DNA of 36,381 nucleotides from an uncultured Flavobacteriales bacterium (lineage in GTDB: Bacteria > Bacteroidota > Bacteroidia > Flavobacteriales > Weeksellaceae): contig CALFIE010000069.1 in NCBI GenBank assembly GCA_937876095.1, positions 1 to 36,381 on the forward strand, in the 5' to 3' direction. The translations under genes and the position numbers were made by a program. Below, piece after piece: positions 7,647 to 14,557 of this stretch (position 1 is the stretch's first letter; each line of letters opens with the position of its first letter). The notes beneath the pieces were generated by a model, which saw only the letters and a program-made list of their open reading frames with translations, did not search any database and was not told the origin of the DNA.

Positions 7647-9305
7647 ATGAACTATACATTCGGATTGTCCAAAAAAGCAGCAATTGGTGCAGCTGCAATC
7701 TTTATGATGAATTTCGCAGAGGCGCAAACTTTGGCAGATGGAATAAATTACCAAGACAGTCACAAATTTGCAAAAGCAAAAGAGGCATTCACAAGCATGA
7801 TTGCTAGTTCAGCAACTGCACCTAATTATTTTTATTTAGGAAACGCCTATCTTACACAATTTGAACCCAATTTCGATAAAGCAAAAGAACAATTTGATAA
7901 AGGATTATCCGTAGATTCCAAAAGTTACCTTAATAAAGTAGGTTTAGCTTCTATAAAACTAGGGAAAGGTGACAAAAACGGCGCAATAAATGATTTTGCA
8001 AATATTGCAAAAGATTCTCGTGAAAAAGATCCAGAAGTACTTTACAGAATTGGTGAGGCTTTAACTATTTATGACAATAGCAATTCACCAACTTTGGCGA
8101 TTGATTATATGAATAAAGCCATAGAAAAAGCTGAGAAAAATGGAGTTCCTGCATATTACTATTATACTTTAGGAGATGCTTATAGAATGATTAAAGATGC
8201 AGGAAATGCAATGACAGCTTATGATAAAGCATCTGTAGTTGCCAAAAGCAAAGCATCTGTTTTTACCAGAATGGCAACACTTTGGATGGCTGCAAAACAA
8301 TACAAATTGGCAGATGAAAACATCAAAAAAGCAATCTCTGTAGATGCAACTTATGCACCTGCTTACAAAGCACAAGCTGCGTATAATTTTGTTTTCCAAA
8401 ATCAGCCAGAAACTACTAAAAGCCTTTTGAAATACACGCAATATGCAGACGAAGATCCAAGTACGATTTTAGAAATTTCTAAATTATATTTCATTAATGG
8501 TGATTATGCACAAGCTAAATCTACATTAGATAAAGTCTTTGATAAAGTAAGTGATCCAATTAAATATAAATTAAAAGCATATCTGAACTACCAAGACGGA
8601 AATTATACCGATGCCAAAACTAATTTGGATATGTATTTTGCAAAGACCGAAAAATCTAGAATTATACCTAGTGATAGTGGTTTGCAAGGTTTGATAATTG
8701 CAGGTTTAGCTATCGCCCAAACTGATTCTACTTTGAAAACAAGTATGCGTGCAGAAGCAGAAGCTAAAGTTTTAGTGGCTAAAAATGCAAAAGATGAAAC
8801 CTTCAATTGGGATAAAGAACTCATGAAACTAAGAAGTGGTGGTTCGATTTCACAAAAAGACGTAGATGCAGGTCCTACCAATGAATCCATAGAAAACCTG
8901 AAAAAACAAGTTGCTGCCAACAAAGAAGATACAACTGCATTGTTTAATCTTGGTAACGCATATCAAGATGCAAAAAACTGGTTCGGAGCAGCGCAAACGT
9001 GGGAAAAAATGAACGAATTATTGCCAACTTGGGAACCAGCTTTCTATAGTAAAGCATATGCATTGCAAAATGCAGGAAAATCAGAAATGGCAGTAGAAGC
9101 ATACGAAAATTTCCTAAAGGTAATTGCAACCAAAACTCCAGATGAACAAGATAAAGCGAAAGAAATGAGATCAGGAGCATATTATTCTATTGCATATCTT
9201 TTGCAAAAAACAGACGTTGCAAAAGCGAAACAAATGCTAGATCAAGCATTGCTAATCAACCCAACTGATTCTAATAGTCTTGGTTTGAAAAAAATCTTGA
9301 AATAA
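7647..9305 (+). CDS. Secreted tetratricopeptide-repeat (TPR) protein
   Basis: 552 residues with an N-terminal signal-like segment (KKAAIGAAAIFMMNFAEAQ, cleavage likely near residue 27). The rest is almost all helical TPR-type repeats, for example ANYFYLGNAYLTQ-like motifs, PAYYYYTLGDAYRMIKDAGN, ALFNLGNAYQDAKNWFGAA and AYYSIAYLLQKTDVAKAKQM. TPR arrays act as protein-binding scaffolds; the partner is unknown. It is predicted periplasmic or surface-facing and no enzyme domain is visible. It lies 91 bases after the PstS-like gene, in the same direction, and ends at a strong terminator. The order tonB / small membrane protein / PstS-like lipoprotein / TPR suggests a shared envelope job, but this is inference. 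Confidence 0.8.
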   Translation: MNYTFGLSKKAAIGAAAIFMMNFAEAQTLADGINYQDSHKFAKAKEAFTSMIASSATAPNYFYLGNAYLTQFEPNFDKAKEQFDKGLSVDSKSYLNKVGLASIKLGKGDKNGAINDFANIAKDSREKDPEVLYRIGEALTIYDNSNSPTLAIDYMNKAIEKAEKNGVPAYYYYTLGDAYRMIKDAGNAMTAYDKASVVAKSKASVFTRMATLWMAAKQYKLADENIKKAISVDATYAPAYKAQAAYNFVFQNQPETTKSLLKYTQYADEDPSTILEISKLYFINGDYAQAKSTLDKVFDKVSDPIKYKLKAYLNYQDGNYTDAKTNLDMYFAKTEKSRIIPSDSGLQGLIIAGLAIAQTDSTLKTSMRAEAEAKVLVAKNAKDETFNWDKELMKLRSGGSISQKDVDAGPTNESIENLKKQVAANKEDTTALFNLGNAYQDAKNWFGAAQTWEKMNELLPTWEPAFYSKAYALQNAGKSEMAVEAYENFLKVIATKTPDEQDKAKEMRSGAYYSIAYLLQKTDVAKAKQMLDQALLINPTDSNSLGLKKILK

Positions 9306-9335
9306 GTTTTTTATTAACCTAGATCAATAAATTAT

Positions 9336-9370
9336 AAAAGACTTTTTGCTATTTTTGCAAAAAGTCTTTT
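9336..9370. terminator. Long hairpin after the TPR gene
   Basis: A perfect 14-bp stem AAAAGACTTTTTGC / GCAAAAAGTCTTTT (9336-9349 and 9357-9370) with a seven-base loop, just after the TPR stop. The stem is AT-rich and ends in TTTTGATTTTTT, which fits an intrinsic terminator on the plus strand. The loop and the next stem base hold the -7 box described separately. Confidence 0.75.
9350..9357 (+). promoter_or_regulatory. Promoter -7 box TATTTTTG for bshB1
   Basis: TATTTTTG matches TAnnTTTG exactly and lies 41 bases before the bshB1 ATG. No TTTG or TTG is present 15-25 bases upstream, so only the -7 element is supported. Seven of its eight bases form the loop of the preceding hairpin. Confidence 0.4.
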
Positions 9371-9398
9371 GATTTTTTCACACAAAAATAAAAAAAAT

Positions 9399-10118
9399 AT
9401 GAAGATTGATATTTTAGCATTTGGAGCACATCCTGATGATGTTGAGCTCGGTTGTGGTGGAACAATCGCAAAAATGGTTTCCGAAGGGAAAAAAGTAGGA
9501 ATTATTGATTTGACCAGAGGTGAATTAGGAACCAGAGGTACCATAGAAACCAGAAAAGAGGAATCCGACAATGCTTCTGCAATTTTAGGAATTTCTCTCA
9601 GAGAGAATTTGAAATTCAGAGATGGTTTTCTGGTAAATTCCGAAGAATATCAATTAGAAATCGTAAAAAAAATAAGACAATATCAACCTGAAATTGTTTT
9701 TTGCAACGCACTAGCAGATCGTCACCCTGATCATTCCAAAGCATCTAAATTGGTTTGTGATGCTTGTTTTTTGGCAGGATTACCAAAAGTTGTAACAGAT
9801 CTAAATGGGGAGAACCAACTTGCTTGGAGACCAAAACATGTTTTCCAATATATACAATGGGATTACATAGAGCCTAATTTTGTAGTAGATATCACAGGGT
9901 TTTTCGATGCGAAAATGGAGTCTTGTTTGGCGTATAAAACACAATTTTATGATCCAGAATCCAAAGAACCTTTGACTCCTATTGCAACCAAAAATTTCAT
10001 GAATAGCATACAATATCGCGCCGAAGATTTTGGCAGATTGAGTGGAGTAGAATATGCAGAAGGTTTCACCACCAAGAAATTAATTGCTCTCAAAAATTTT
10101 GAAGGAATAGTTTGTTAA
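9399..10118 (+). CDS. bshB1: Bacillithiol biosynthesis deacetylase BshB1
   Basis: 239 residues, PIG-L/LmbE zinc-dependent deacetylase fold. The enzyme removes acetate from N-acetylglucosaminyl-malate to give glucosaminyl-malate, the second step of bacillithiol synthesis, in the cytoplasm. Zinc-binding and catalytic motifs are visible: GAHPDDVELGCGG near the N-terminus (His11, Asp13, Asp14) and ADRHPDH in the middle. Also typical are TRGELGTRGT and the C-terminal YAEGF segment of BshB1. The ATG at 9399 is chosen because the protein then begins with the family's MKIDILAFGAHPDD; an alternative upstream codon only adds sequence from the hairpin. No other bsh gene is in the window. Its last codons contain the -33 box of the tRNA-His promoter. 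Confidence 0.92.
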   Translation: MKIDILAFGAHPDDVELGCGGTIAKMVSEGKKVGIIDLTRGELGTRGTIETRKEESDNASAILGISLRENLKFRDGFLVNSEEYQLEIVKKIRQYQPEIVFCNALADRHPDHSKASKLVCDACFLAGLPKVVTDLNGENQLAWRPKHVFQYIQWDYIEPNFVVDITGFFDAKMESCLAYKTQFYDPESKEPLTPIATKNFMNSIQYRAEDFGRLSGVEYAEGFTTKKLIALKNFEGIVC

Positions 10119-10141
10119 TTTTGTAGAAATCTGTATATTTG
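10111..10141 (+). promoter_or_regulatory. Consensus Bacteroidota promoter for tRNA-His
   Basis: TTTG at 10111-10114, exactly 19 bases, then TATATTTG at 10134-10141: a full match to TTTG-N19-TAnnTTTG. Transcription would begin around 10146-10148, a few bases before the tRNA. The -33 box lies within the last codons of bshB1. Confidence 0.8.
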
Positions 10142-10153
10142 CAGCCACAAAAT

Positions 10154-10228
<75 letters not shown>

Positions 10229-10239
10229 CAGAAATAGAA

Positions 10240-10267
10240 AACGCATTGGTAATCAGTGCGTTTTTTT
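10240..10267 (+). terminator. Terminator of tRNA-His
   Basis: AACGCATTG / CAGTGCGTT stem (10240-10248 and 10254-10262, one G-T pair) with a five-base loop, followed by a T run. It lies 11 bases after the tRNA. Confidence 0.8.
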
Positions 10268-10335
10268 GTTTTATTGGGTTGGAATTTTGATTTTTGTTTC
10301 AATTTTTTGATGAAAGTGGTTTTTTTGCAGAAAAT

Positions 10336-10495
10336 TGCATCCCGACCTGAGTGGAGCACATTTTTTGTAATTGCATTTACTGAAATTTCTGTGGCTGAGA
10401 AATCGCCAAAAATTTTGATAAGGTGAAGTTTATGACGAAAACTGGATAGCAATTACAAAAAATTGCGGGAACGGAGGGCGGAAATGGTGCCCAAA
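10336..10495. repeat. Structured intergenic element, no gene; possible decayed flavobacterial repeat
   Basis: Main content of the 317-base gene-free stretch 10229-10545. The flanks are unusually GC-rich for this genome: left CATCCCGACCTGAGTGGAGC (10339-10357), right GCGGGAACGGAGGGCGG (10465-10481). Between them a perfect 14-bp inverted repeat (TTTTTTGTAATTGC at 10361-10374; its complement at 10449-10462) brackets 74 bases with a small TTTCT/AGAAA hairpin. The layout resembles, from memory, an abundant intergenic element in Flavobacteriia that reads CCCGA...AGTGGA, then hairpin, then TTGCAGCGGATAGCGGGA. No open reading frame here is convincing. Function unknown. Confidence 0.5.
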
Positions 10496-10525
10496 AAAAA
10501 CACCCCAATTTTGGTGGGATGTTTT
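10493..10525 (-). terminator. Probable terminator of the PUR-family gene
   Basis: On the minus strand AACATCCCACCAAAATTGGGGTGTT forms an imperfect hairpin followed by eight T, about 20 bases after the stop of the minus-strand gene at 10546. It lies between convergent transcripts. Confidence 0.5.
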
Positions 10526-10545
10526 ATTTTTTTCTTCTAAATAGT

Positions 10546-10881
10546 TTATACTTCTTCGTCGGATTCTATGGTGTAAGAACGTGATTTGAAGTCTTTGTCG
10601 TGTTTTTCAGATATTACATCTTCGCCTTTTTGTTGAATGATGAAATCTGTAGATTCGTTGAACATTTCTTGGAAACTCTTAAAATCTTCTTTGTAGAGGT
10701 AGATTTTGTGTTTTTCAAAAGTTGCTTCTCCATTTTCGCCAAAATTCTTTTTACTTTCGGTAATTGTAAGATAATAATCACCTGCTTTGGTCTCGCGCAC
10801 ATCAAAGAAATACGTTCTTCTACCTGCTTTCAACACCTTGGAGAAAATTTCATTTTCGTGGCGTTCCTTGTAATCACTCAT
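10546..10881 (-). CDS. PUR-family DNA/RNA-binding protein (DUF3276)
   Basis: 111 residues. The middle matches the bacterial PUR-alpha-like repeat: EIFSKVLKAGRRTYFFDVRE, then a TKAGDYYLTITESKK strand pair, then KHKIYLYKEDFKSFQEMFNE helix, ending in an acidic tail (TIESDEEV). This family (DUF3276 in Bacteroidota, related to Borrelia BpuR) binds single-stranded nucleic acid; its targets in Bacteroidota are not known to me. Single domain, cytoplasmic, no signal peptide. It stands alone, between a terminator and a good -7 box at 10911-10918. Confidence 0.85.
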   Translation of the reverse strand: MSDYKERHENEIFSKVLKAGRRTYFFDVRETKAGDYYLTITESKKNFGENGEATFEKHKIYLYKEDFKSFQEMFNESTDFIIQQKGEDVISEKHDKDFKSRSYTIESDEEV

Positions 10882-10910
10882 GTTTTTTATTTTTTGAAAT
10901 CTTTTTGTAA

Positions 10911-10918
10911 CAAATATA
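10911..10918 (-). promoter_or_regulatory. -7 box TATATTTG for the PUR-family gene
   Basis: On the minus strand TATATTTG matches TAnnTTTG and lies 29 bases before the ATG. The -33 position at 19 bases holds only TTTT, so support rests on the -7 box. Confidence 0.4.
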
Positions 10919-10994
10919 TAAGATTTCTTTTAATTGTAAAATTTATTTTCAAATATTTGTATAAAATTGAAATATTACGAATTATTTTTGAGCT

Positions 10995-12656
10995 CTATAT
11001 TGCGATTTCTTTTTCTACAGGGGTGATATTTAGGATTTTATCTGCATGCTTTGCGCTGGATTCTCTGTGTGTGATGATGATAGAGGTGCAATTTTGCAAA
11101 TCGTTTTTGATGTTTTGTAGAATATTTTCTTCGGTTTCTGTGTCAAGCGCAGAAAGCGCGTCATCAAAAATCAGTATTTCGGGTTTTTTTATGAGTGCTC
11201 TTGCTATGCAGAGACGCTGTTTTTGTCCGCCAGAAAGCATTACACCACGTTCTCCAACCATGGTTTGATATTGTTCTTTGAATTCTACTATGTTCTTATC
11301 AACATCTGCTTTTTTGGCGTATTCTTGCACCAATTTTAGATTCGGTTTGTCCATTGCAAAACCGATATTATTTTCTATGGTATCAGAAAATAGATAGCTT
11401 TCTTGTGGAATGTATCCGAGATATTTTCTGAAATTTTCTAGATTGTGCGATTTTAGATTTTTGCCATCTATTAAAATTTCGCCTTCGTCTGGATCCAGTA
11501 ATCGGCAGATTAGCAGTGCAATGGTAGATTTTCCGCTACCTGTTTTGCCCATAATTGCAAGTGTTTTGCCAGCTTCTATTTTGAAACTTAGATTTTCTAT
11601 GGCTTTAATTCCGGTATTCGGATAGGTATAAGATACATTTCTGAATTCAATGTCGCCCAAAATTGGGTAGGTTTCAAAATTTTGGTTCACGATTTCAGAT
11701 TTCATCTGCAAGAATTCGTTCACACGTTGCATAGAAGCTTCTGCTCTTTGATTAACAGACGTTACCCAACCTACCATAGAAAATGGAAAGATCAGAATGT
11801 TGATGTACATAAAAAATTCTGCAATGGTACCAACAGACATTTGATTGGCAAGATATTTTTGTCCTCCAATTAGTAAAATAGCTACATTTAGCAAACCAAC
11901 TACAAAAAGTATTATGGTGAAAAACCACGCTTCGGTTTTTGCCAAATCCAGAGCTTTGTCTTGGTAATCACGAACTTTGTTGCGATAATTATTCTCGATA
12001 TATTTTTCTTTTGCAAAAAATTTAACGACTCTAATCCCCGAGAAACTGTCTTGTACAAACGTAGAAATCGCAGATTGGCTTTTCTGCATAGTTTTGGATT
12101 TCTTGTTGATGATGGCACTTACTTTGTAAATCAGAAAAGATAAAATTGGGAGTGGCAAAAGTGTCCAGAGTGTCATTTCCCAATCGGTTTTTATCATATA
12201 AATACTAGTGATAATGAGCAAAACTCCCAAATTTACTATATACATTACACCAGGACCAAGATACATTCTGATCGCAACCACATCTTCGCTCAATCTATTC
12301 ATTAGATCACCAATGGTGGTTTTTTTGTAATCGGTAAGCGATAATTCTTGGTAATGTTGGTAAATTTTATTCTTGAGTTCGTACTCAATTTTTCTGGAGG
12401 CAACTATGATGGTTTGTCTCATCATAAAGGTAAAAAAACCTGTCAAAAGAGAGGATCCTACAATAATTCCTACATTTATGAGTACCTCTTTATTAAAACC
12501 TAAATTATTAGAATTAGAAATTTCATTTACGGATTTCCCGATAAACTGTACTTTGTAAATATTGAAAAAATTACTGGCAACTATGAATAGAAATCCCCAA
12601 AACAAAAGTATTCGGTGTTTCCAAAAGTACGGATTGAGAGTTTTGAGTGCATTCAT
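10995..12656 (-). CDS. ABC exporter half (fused membrane and ATPase domains), MdlA-like
   Basis: 553 residues from the ATG at 12656 (MNALKTLNPYFWKHRILLFW), chosen because the upstream codons are the nusB-facing intergenic sequence. The N-terminal ABC type 1 membrane domain (about 1-320) has six helices. The ATPase domain follows: Walker A GKTGSGKST near 370-378, Q-loop YIPQES, signature LSGGQ near 474-478, Walker B ILIFDD near 494-499, H-loop His530. The residue after Walker B is Asp (FDDALSALD), where canonical exporters have Glu. This occurs in MdlA-type or degenerate-site halves of heterodimeric exporters. Substrate unknown; lipid or drug export is typical of the family. No partner half is in the window. 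It is divergent from nusB. Confidence 0.88.
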   Translation of the reverse strand: MNALKTLNPYFWKHRILLFWGFLFIVASNFFNIYKVQFIGKSVNEISNSNNLGFNKEVLINVGIIVGSSLLTGFFTFMMRQTIIVASRKIEYELKNKIYQHYQELSLTDYKKTTIGDLMNRLSEDVVAIRMYLGPGVMYIVNLGVLLIITSIYMIKTDWEMTLWTLLPLPILSFLIYKVSAIINKKSKTMQKSQSAISTFVQDSFSGIRVVKFFAKEKYIENNYRNKVRDYQDKALDLAKTEAWFFTIILFVVGLLNVAILLIGGQKYLANQMSVGTIAEFFMYINILIFPFSMVGWVTSVNQRAEASMQRVNEFLQMKSEIVNQNFETYPILGDIEFRNVSYTYPNTGIKAIENLSFKIEAGKTLAIMGKTGSGKSTIALLICRLLDPDEGEILIDGKNLKSHNLENFRKYLGYIPQESYLFSDTIENNIGFAMDKPNLKLVQEYAKKADVDKNIVEFKEQYQTMVGERGVMLSGGQKQRLCIARALIKKPEILIFDDALSALDTETEENILQNIKNDLQNCTSIIITHRESSAKHADKILNITPVEKEIAI

Positions 12657-12662
12657 ACCCTG

Positions 12663-12670
12663 CAAAAATA
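12663..12670 (-). promoter_or_regulatory. -7 box TATTTTTG abutting the ABC exporter start codon
   Basis: On the minus strand TATTTTTG is followed by CAGGGT and then the ATG at 12656. With the usual spacing the transcript would begin at the start codon. No clear -33 TTTG is seen at 19 bases. Confidence 0.4.
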
Positions 12671-12704
12671 GGTAAATTATTGCAGTTTTAGAAGGGGTTT
12701 CTAT

Positions 12705-12733
12705 TTTGTGTAGCCAAAAAAGTGCTATCTTTG
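12705..12733 (+). promoter_or_regulatory. Promoter of nusB
   Basis: TTTG at 12705-12708, 17 bases, then TATCTTTG at 12726-12733, 24 bases before the nusB ATG. Both boxes match; the spacer is two bases shorter than the usual 19. Confidence 0.55.
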
Positions 12734-12757
12734 CACCCATAAAAAGTTCTTTGAAAA

Positions 12758-13663
12758 ATGTTAGGAAGAAGACAAATTCGCGAAAAGGTAGTAGAAACAC
12801 TGTATTCCTATTACCAAAACCCAATGAAGTTCGACATATTAGAAAAAAATATGCTTACAGAGATTGATAAAATCTATCATCTCTACGTTTATGAACTCAA
12901 TTTTTTGGTGACTCTAAAAGACGTTGCAGAACAACAAATTGAAATTGGGAAAAACAAACACCTGAAAACCAACGAAAATGAAAATCCTAACCCAAAATTT
13001 GTAGAAAACCGAATTTTAAAAAAATTAGAAGAAAACGAGGAGAGAATCGCCTTCACTTCTAAACACAAAGAATTACAGTGGAATCTACACGACGATTTGC
13101 TTGTAAAAACGTTTCAGCGAATGATTGCCGGGAAAAGATACCAAGATTATATGGCTTCTGCAGAACAGTCTTTTGAAGAAGACCAAAAATTCATAGGTAA
13201 ACTTTTTTTGAGATATATTGCAGAGAATGATGATTTTCAGGATTTTTTAGAAGAAAAAGAACTCAGTTGGACTGGTGATTTCCATATCGCTAATTCTCTG
13301 GTACAGAAAACCATAGGATTTCTGAAAGAAGACGAACCAAGCAATACCCTCATCAAAATTTTCAAAGACGGTGAAGACCGGGATTTTGCCCGAAAATTAT
13401 TACAAGAATCACTCAATCACTTAGAAGAAACCGAGAAAAAAGTAGAAGAACGATTAGTAAATTGGGAACTCGACCGAATTGCAACCATAGACAAAATCAT
13501 TCTAATTGCTGCACTTTCTGAGTTAGACTATTTTCCGCTCACTCCTTCCAGAGTCATCATCAATGAATATATAGAGATTTCAAAGGTATTCTCTACCGAA
13601 AAAGCCAATATTTTTGTCAACGGAATATTAGATAAATACATCAGAGATATCAATAGAATTTAA
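12758..13663 (+). CDS. nusB: Transcription antitermination factor NusB
   Basis: 301 residues, about twice the 140 of enterobacterial NusB. It begins MLGRRQIREKVVETLYSYYQ, the RR-RE-A/V-L helix of NusB. The C-terminal half has the other conserved part, RIATIDKIILIAALSELDYF, then VIINEYIEISKVFSTEKANIFVNGILDK. The extra middle (about 60-190) is a helical insertion usual in Bacteroidota NusB. NusB binds boxA RNA with NusE (S10) and promotes rRNA antitermination. It is divergent from the ABC exporter, and DUF1573 and yajC follow at short distance (26 and 2 bases), a gene order I associate with Flavobacteriia. Confidence 0.9.
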   Translation: MLGRRQIREKVVETLYSYYQNPMKFDILEKNMLTEIDKIYHLYVYELNFLVTLKDVAEQQIEIGKNKHLKTNENENPNPKFVENRILKKLEENEERIAFTSKHKELQWNLHDDLLVKTFQRMIAGKRYQDYMASAEQSFEEDQKFIGKLFLRYIAENDDFQDFLEEKELSWTGDFHIANSLVQKTIGFLKEDEPSNTLIKIFKDGEDRDFARKLLQESLNHLEETEKKVEERLVNWELDRIATIDKIILIAALSELDYFPLTPSRVIINEYIEISKVFSTEKANIFVNGILDKYIRDINRI

Positions 13664-13689
13664 TACTTTAGTAAAAATTTTTTATCGAA

Positions 13690-14154
13690 ATGAAAAAATC
13701 CATCCTTTTATTTTCTGCTTTTGCGCTATTATCATTCATCAATTGTAAGAAAAAAGAAACCACCGAAAATCTTGCTATAAAACCAGAAAATGTGACTGTT
13801 CCGGTTACGCAAGATACACTTATAAAAGAAGCACAAGCAAATCCAATCACTACATTGGCTTTGTCTGAAGCAGATTTCGATTTTGGAGTAATTAAAAAAG
13901 GTAAAAAAGTAGAACACGTGTACGAAGTTACCAATACTGGTAAAAATCCGCTAATTATTGCACGAGTTCAGCCAGGTTGTGGTTGCACCGTTTCAGAATT
14001 TACCAAAGAACCAATTATGACCGGACAAAAAGGCCAAATTACCCTGAAATTTGATTCCTCAAATTTTGATGGCTTTGTCAACAAACACGCCGAAATTTAC
14101 GCCAATGTAGAAAAAACACCTATTACTATTAATTTCAGAGCAAATATTAAATAA
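13690..14154 (+). CDS. DUF1573 lipoprotein
   Basis: 154 residues. Lipoprotein signal: MKKSILLFSAFALLSFINC, with Cys19 as the likely lipidation site. After a linker (20-58) comes the DUF1573 immunoglobulin-like domain: DFDFGVIKKGKKVEHVYEVT, then NTGKNPLIIARVQPGCGCTV, the PGCGCT signature, then GQKGQITLKFDSSNFDGFVNKHA. Function in the cell is not established; the domain is common in Bacteroidota envelope proteins. It lies between nusB and yajC with a two-base gap to yajC, so it is probably co-transcribed with them. Confidence 0.85.
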   Translation: MKKSILLFSAFALLSFINCKKKETTENLAIKPENVTVPVTQDTLIKEAQANPITTLALSEADFDFGVIKKGKKVEHVYEVTNTGKNPLIIARVQPGCGCTVSEFTKEPIMTGQKGQITLKFDSSNFDGFVNKHAEIYANVEKTPITINFRANIK

Positions 14155-14156
14155 TT

Positions 14157-14489
14157 ATGAAAACCCTAATTTTACAAGCAGCACCAGCTGAAGGTGGCGG
14201 TATGACGATGATGTTGATGATGGCAGTTATGTTCGCAGGATTTTATTTCCTGATGATTCGCCCGCAAATGAAAAAACAAAAACAAGAAAAAAACTTCCAA
14301 GAATCATTGAAAGTGGGGCAAAGAGTGGTAACTACCTCTGGAATGCACGGTAGAATTGCACAAATACAAGAAGACGGAATTGTGATAGAAACACTTTCTG
14401 GAAAATTGAAATTTGAAAAAGCGGCTATTTCTAGAGAATTTACAGCAACACGTTTCCCAGATTCTGCAACACCAGAAGAGAAGAAATAG
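14157..14489 (+). CDS. yajC: Preprotein translocase subunit YajC
   Basis: 110 residues. Short N-terminus, one membrane helix (MTMMLMMAVMFAGFYFLMIRPQ), the family signature FLMIRPQMKKQKQ, and a small cytoplasmic domain (VGQRVVTTSGMHGRIAQIQ). YajC joins SecDF in the inner-membrane Sec holo-translocon. The protein starts two bases after the DUF1573 stop. A charged tail PDSATPEEKK ends it, and a shared hairpin terminator follows. Confidence 0.95.
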   Translation: MKTLILQAAPAEGGGMTMMLMMAVMFAGFYFLMIRPQMKKQKQEKNFQESLKVGQRVVTTSGMHGRIAQIQEDGIVIETLSGKLKFEKAAISREFTATRFPDSATPEEKK

Positions 14490-14522
14490 TTTTTTTAATT
14501 AAAAATTAAAAAATATTTATAA

Positions 14523-14553
14523 AAAAATCCATCAAATTTTTTGATGGATTTTT
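14523..14553. terminator. Bidirectional terminator between yajC and the transporter gene
   Basis: AAAAATCCATCAAA paired with the complementary TTTGATGGATTTTT around a TTT loop; the ATCCATCAAA core pairs perfectly (14527-14536 with 14540-14549). A runs on one side and T runs on the other allow use from both strands of these convergent genes. Confidence 0.85.
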
Positions 14554-14557
14554 CCTT

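Noticed and set aside
12657..12824. N-terminal extension of the ABC exporter
   Set aside because: It would overlap the nusB promoter and first codons; the ATG at 12656 starts the usual short cytoplasmic end before helix 1.
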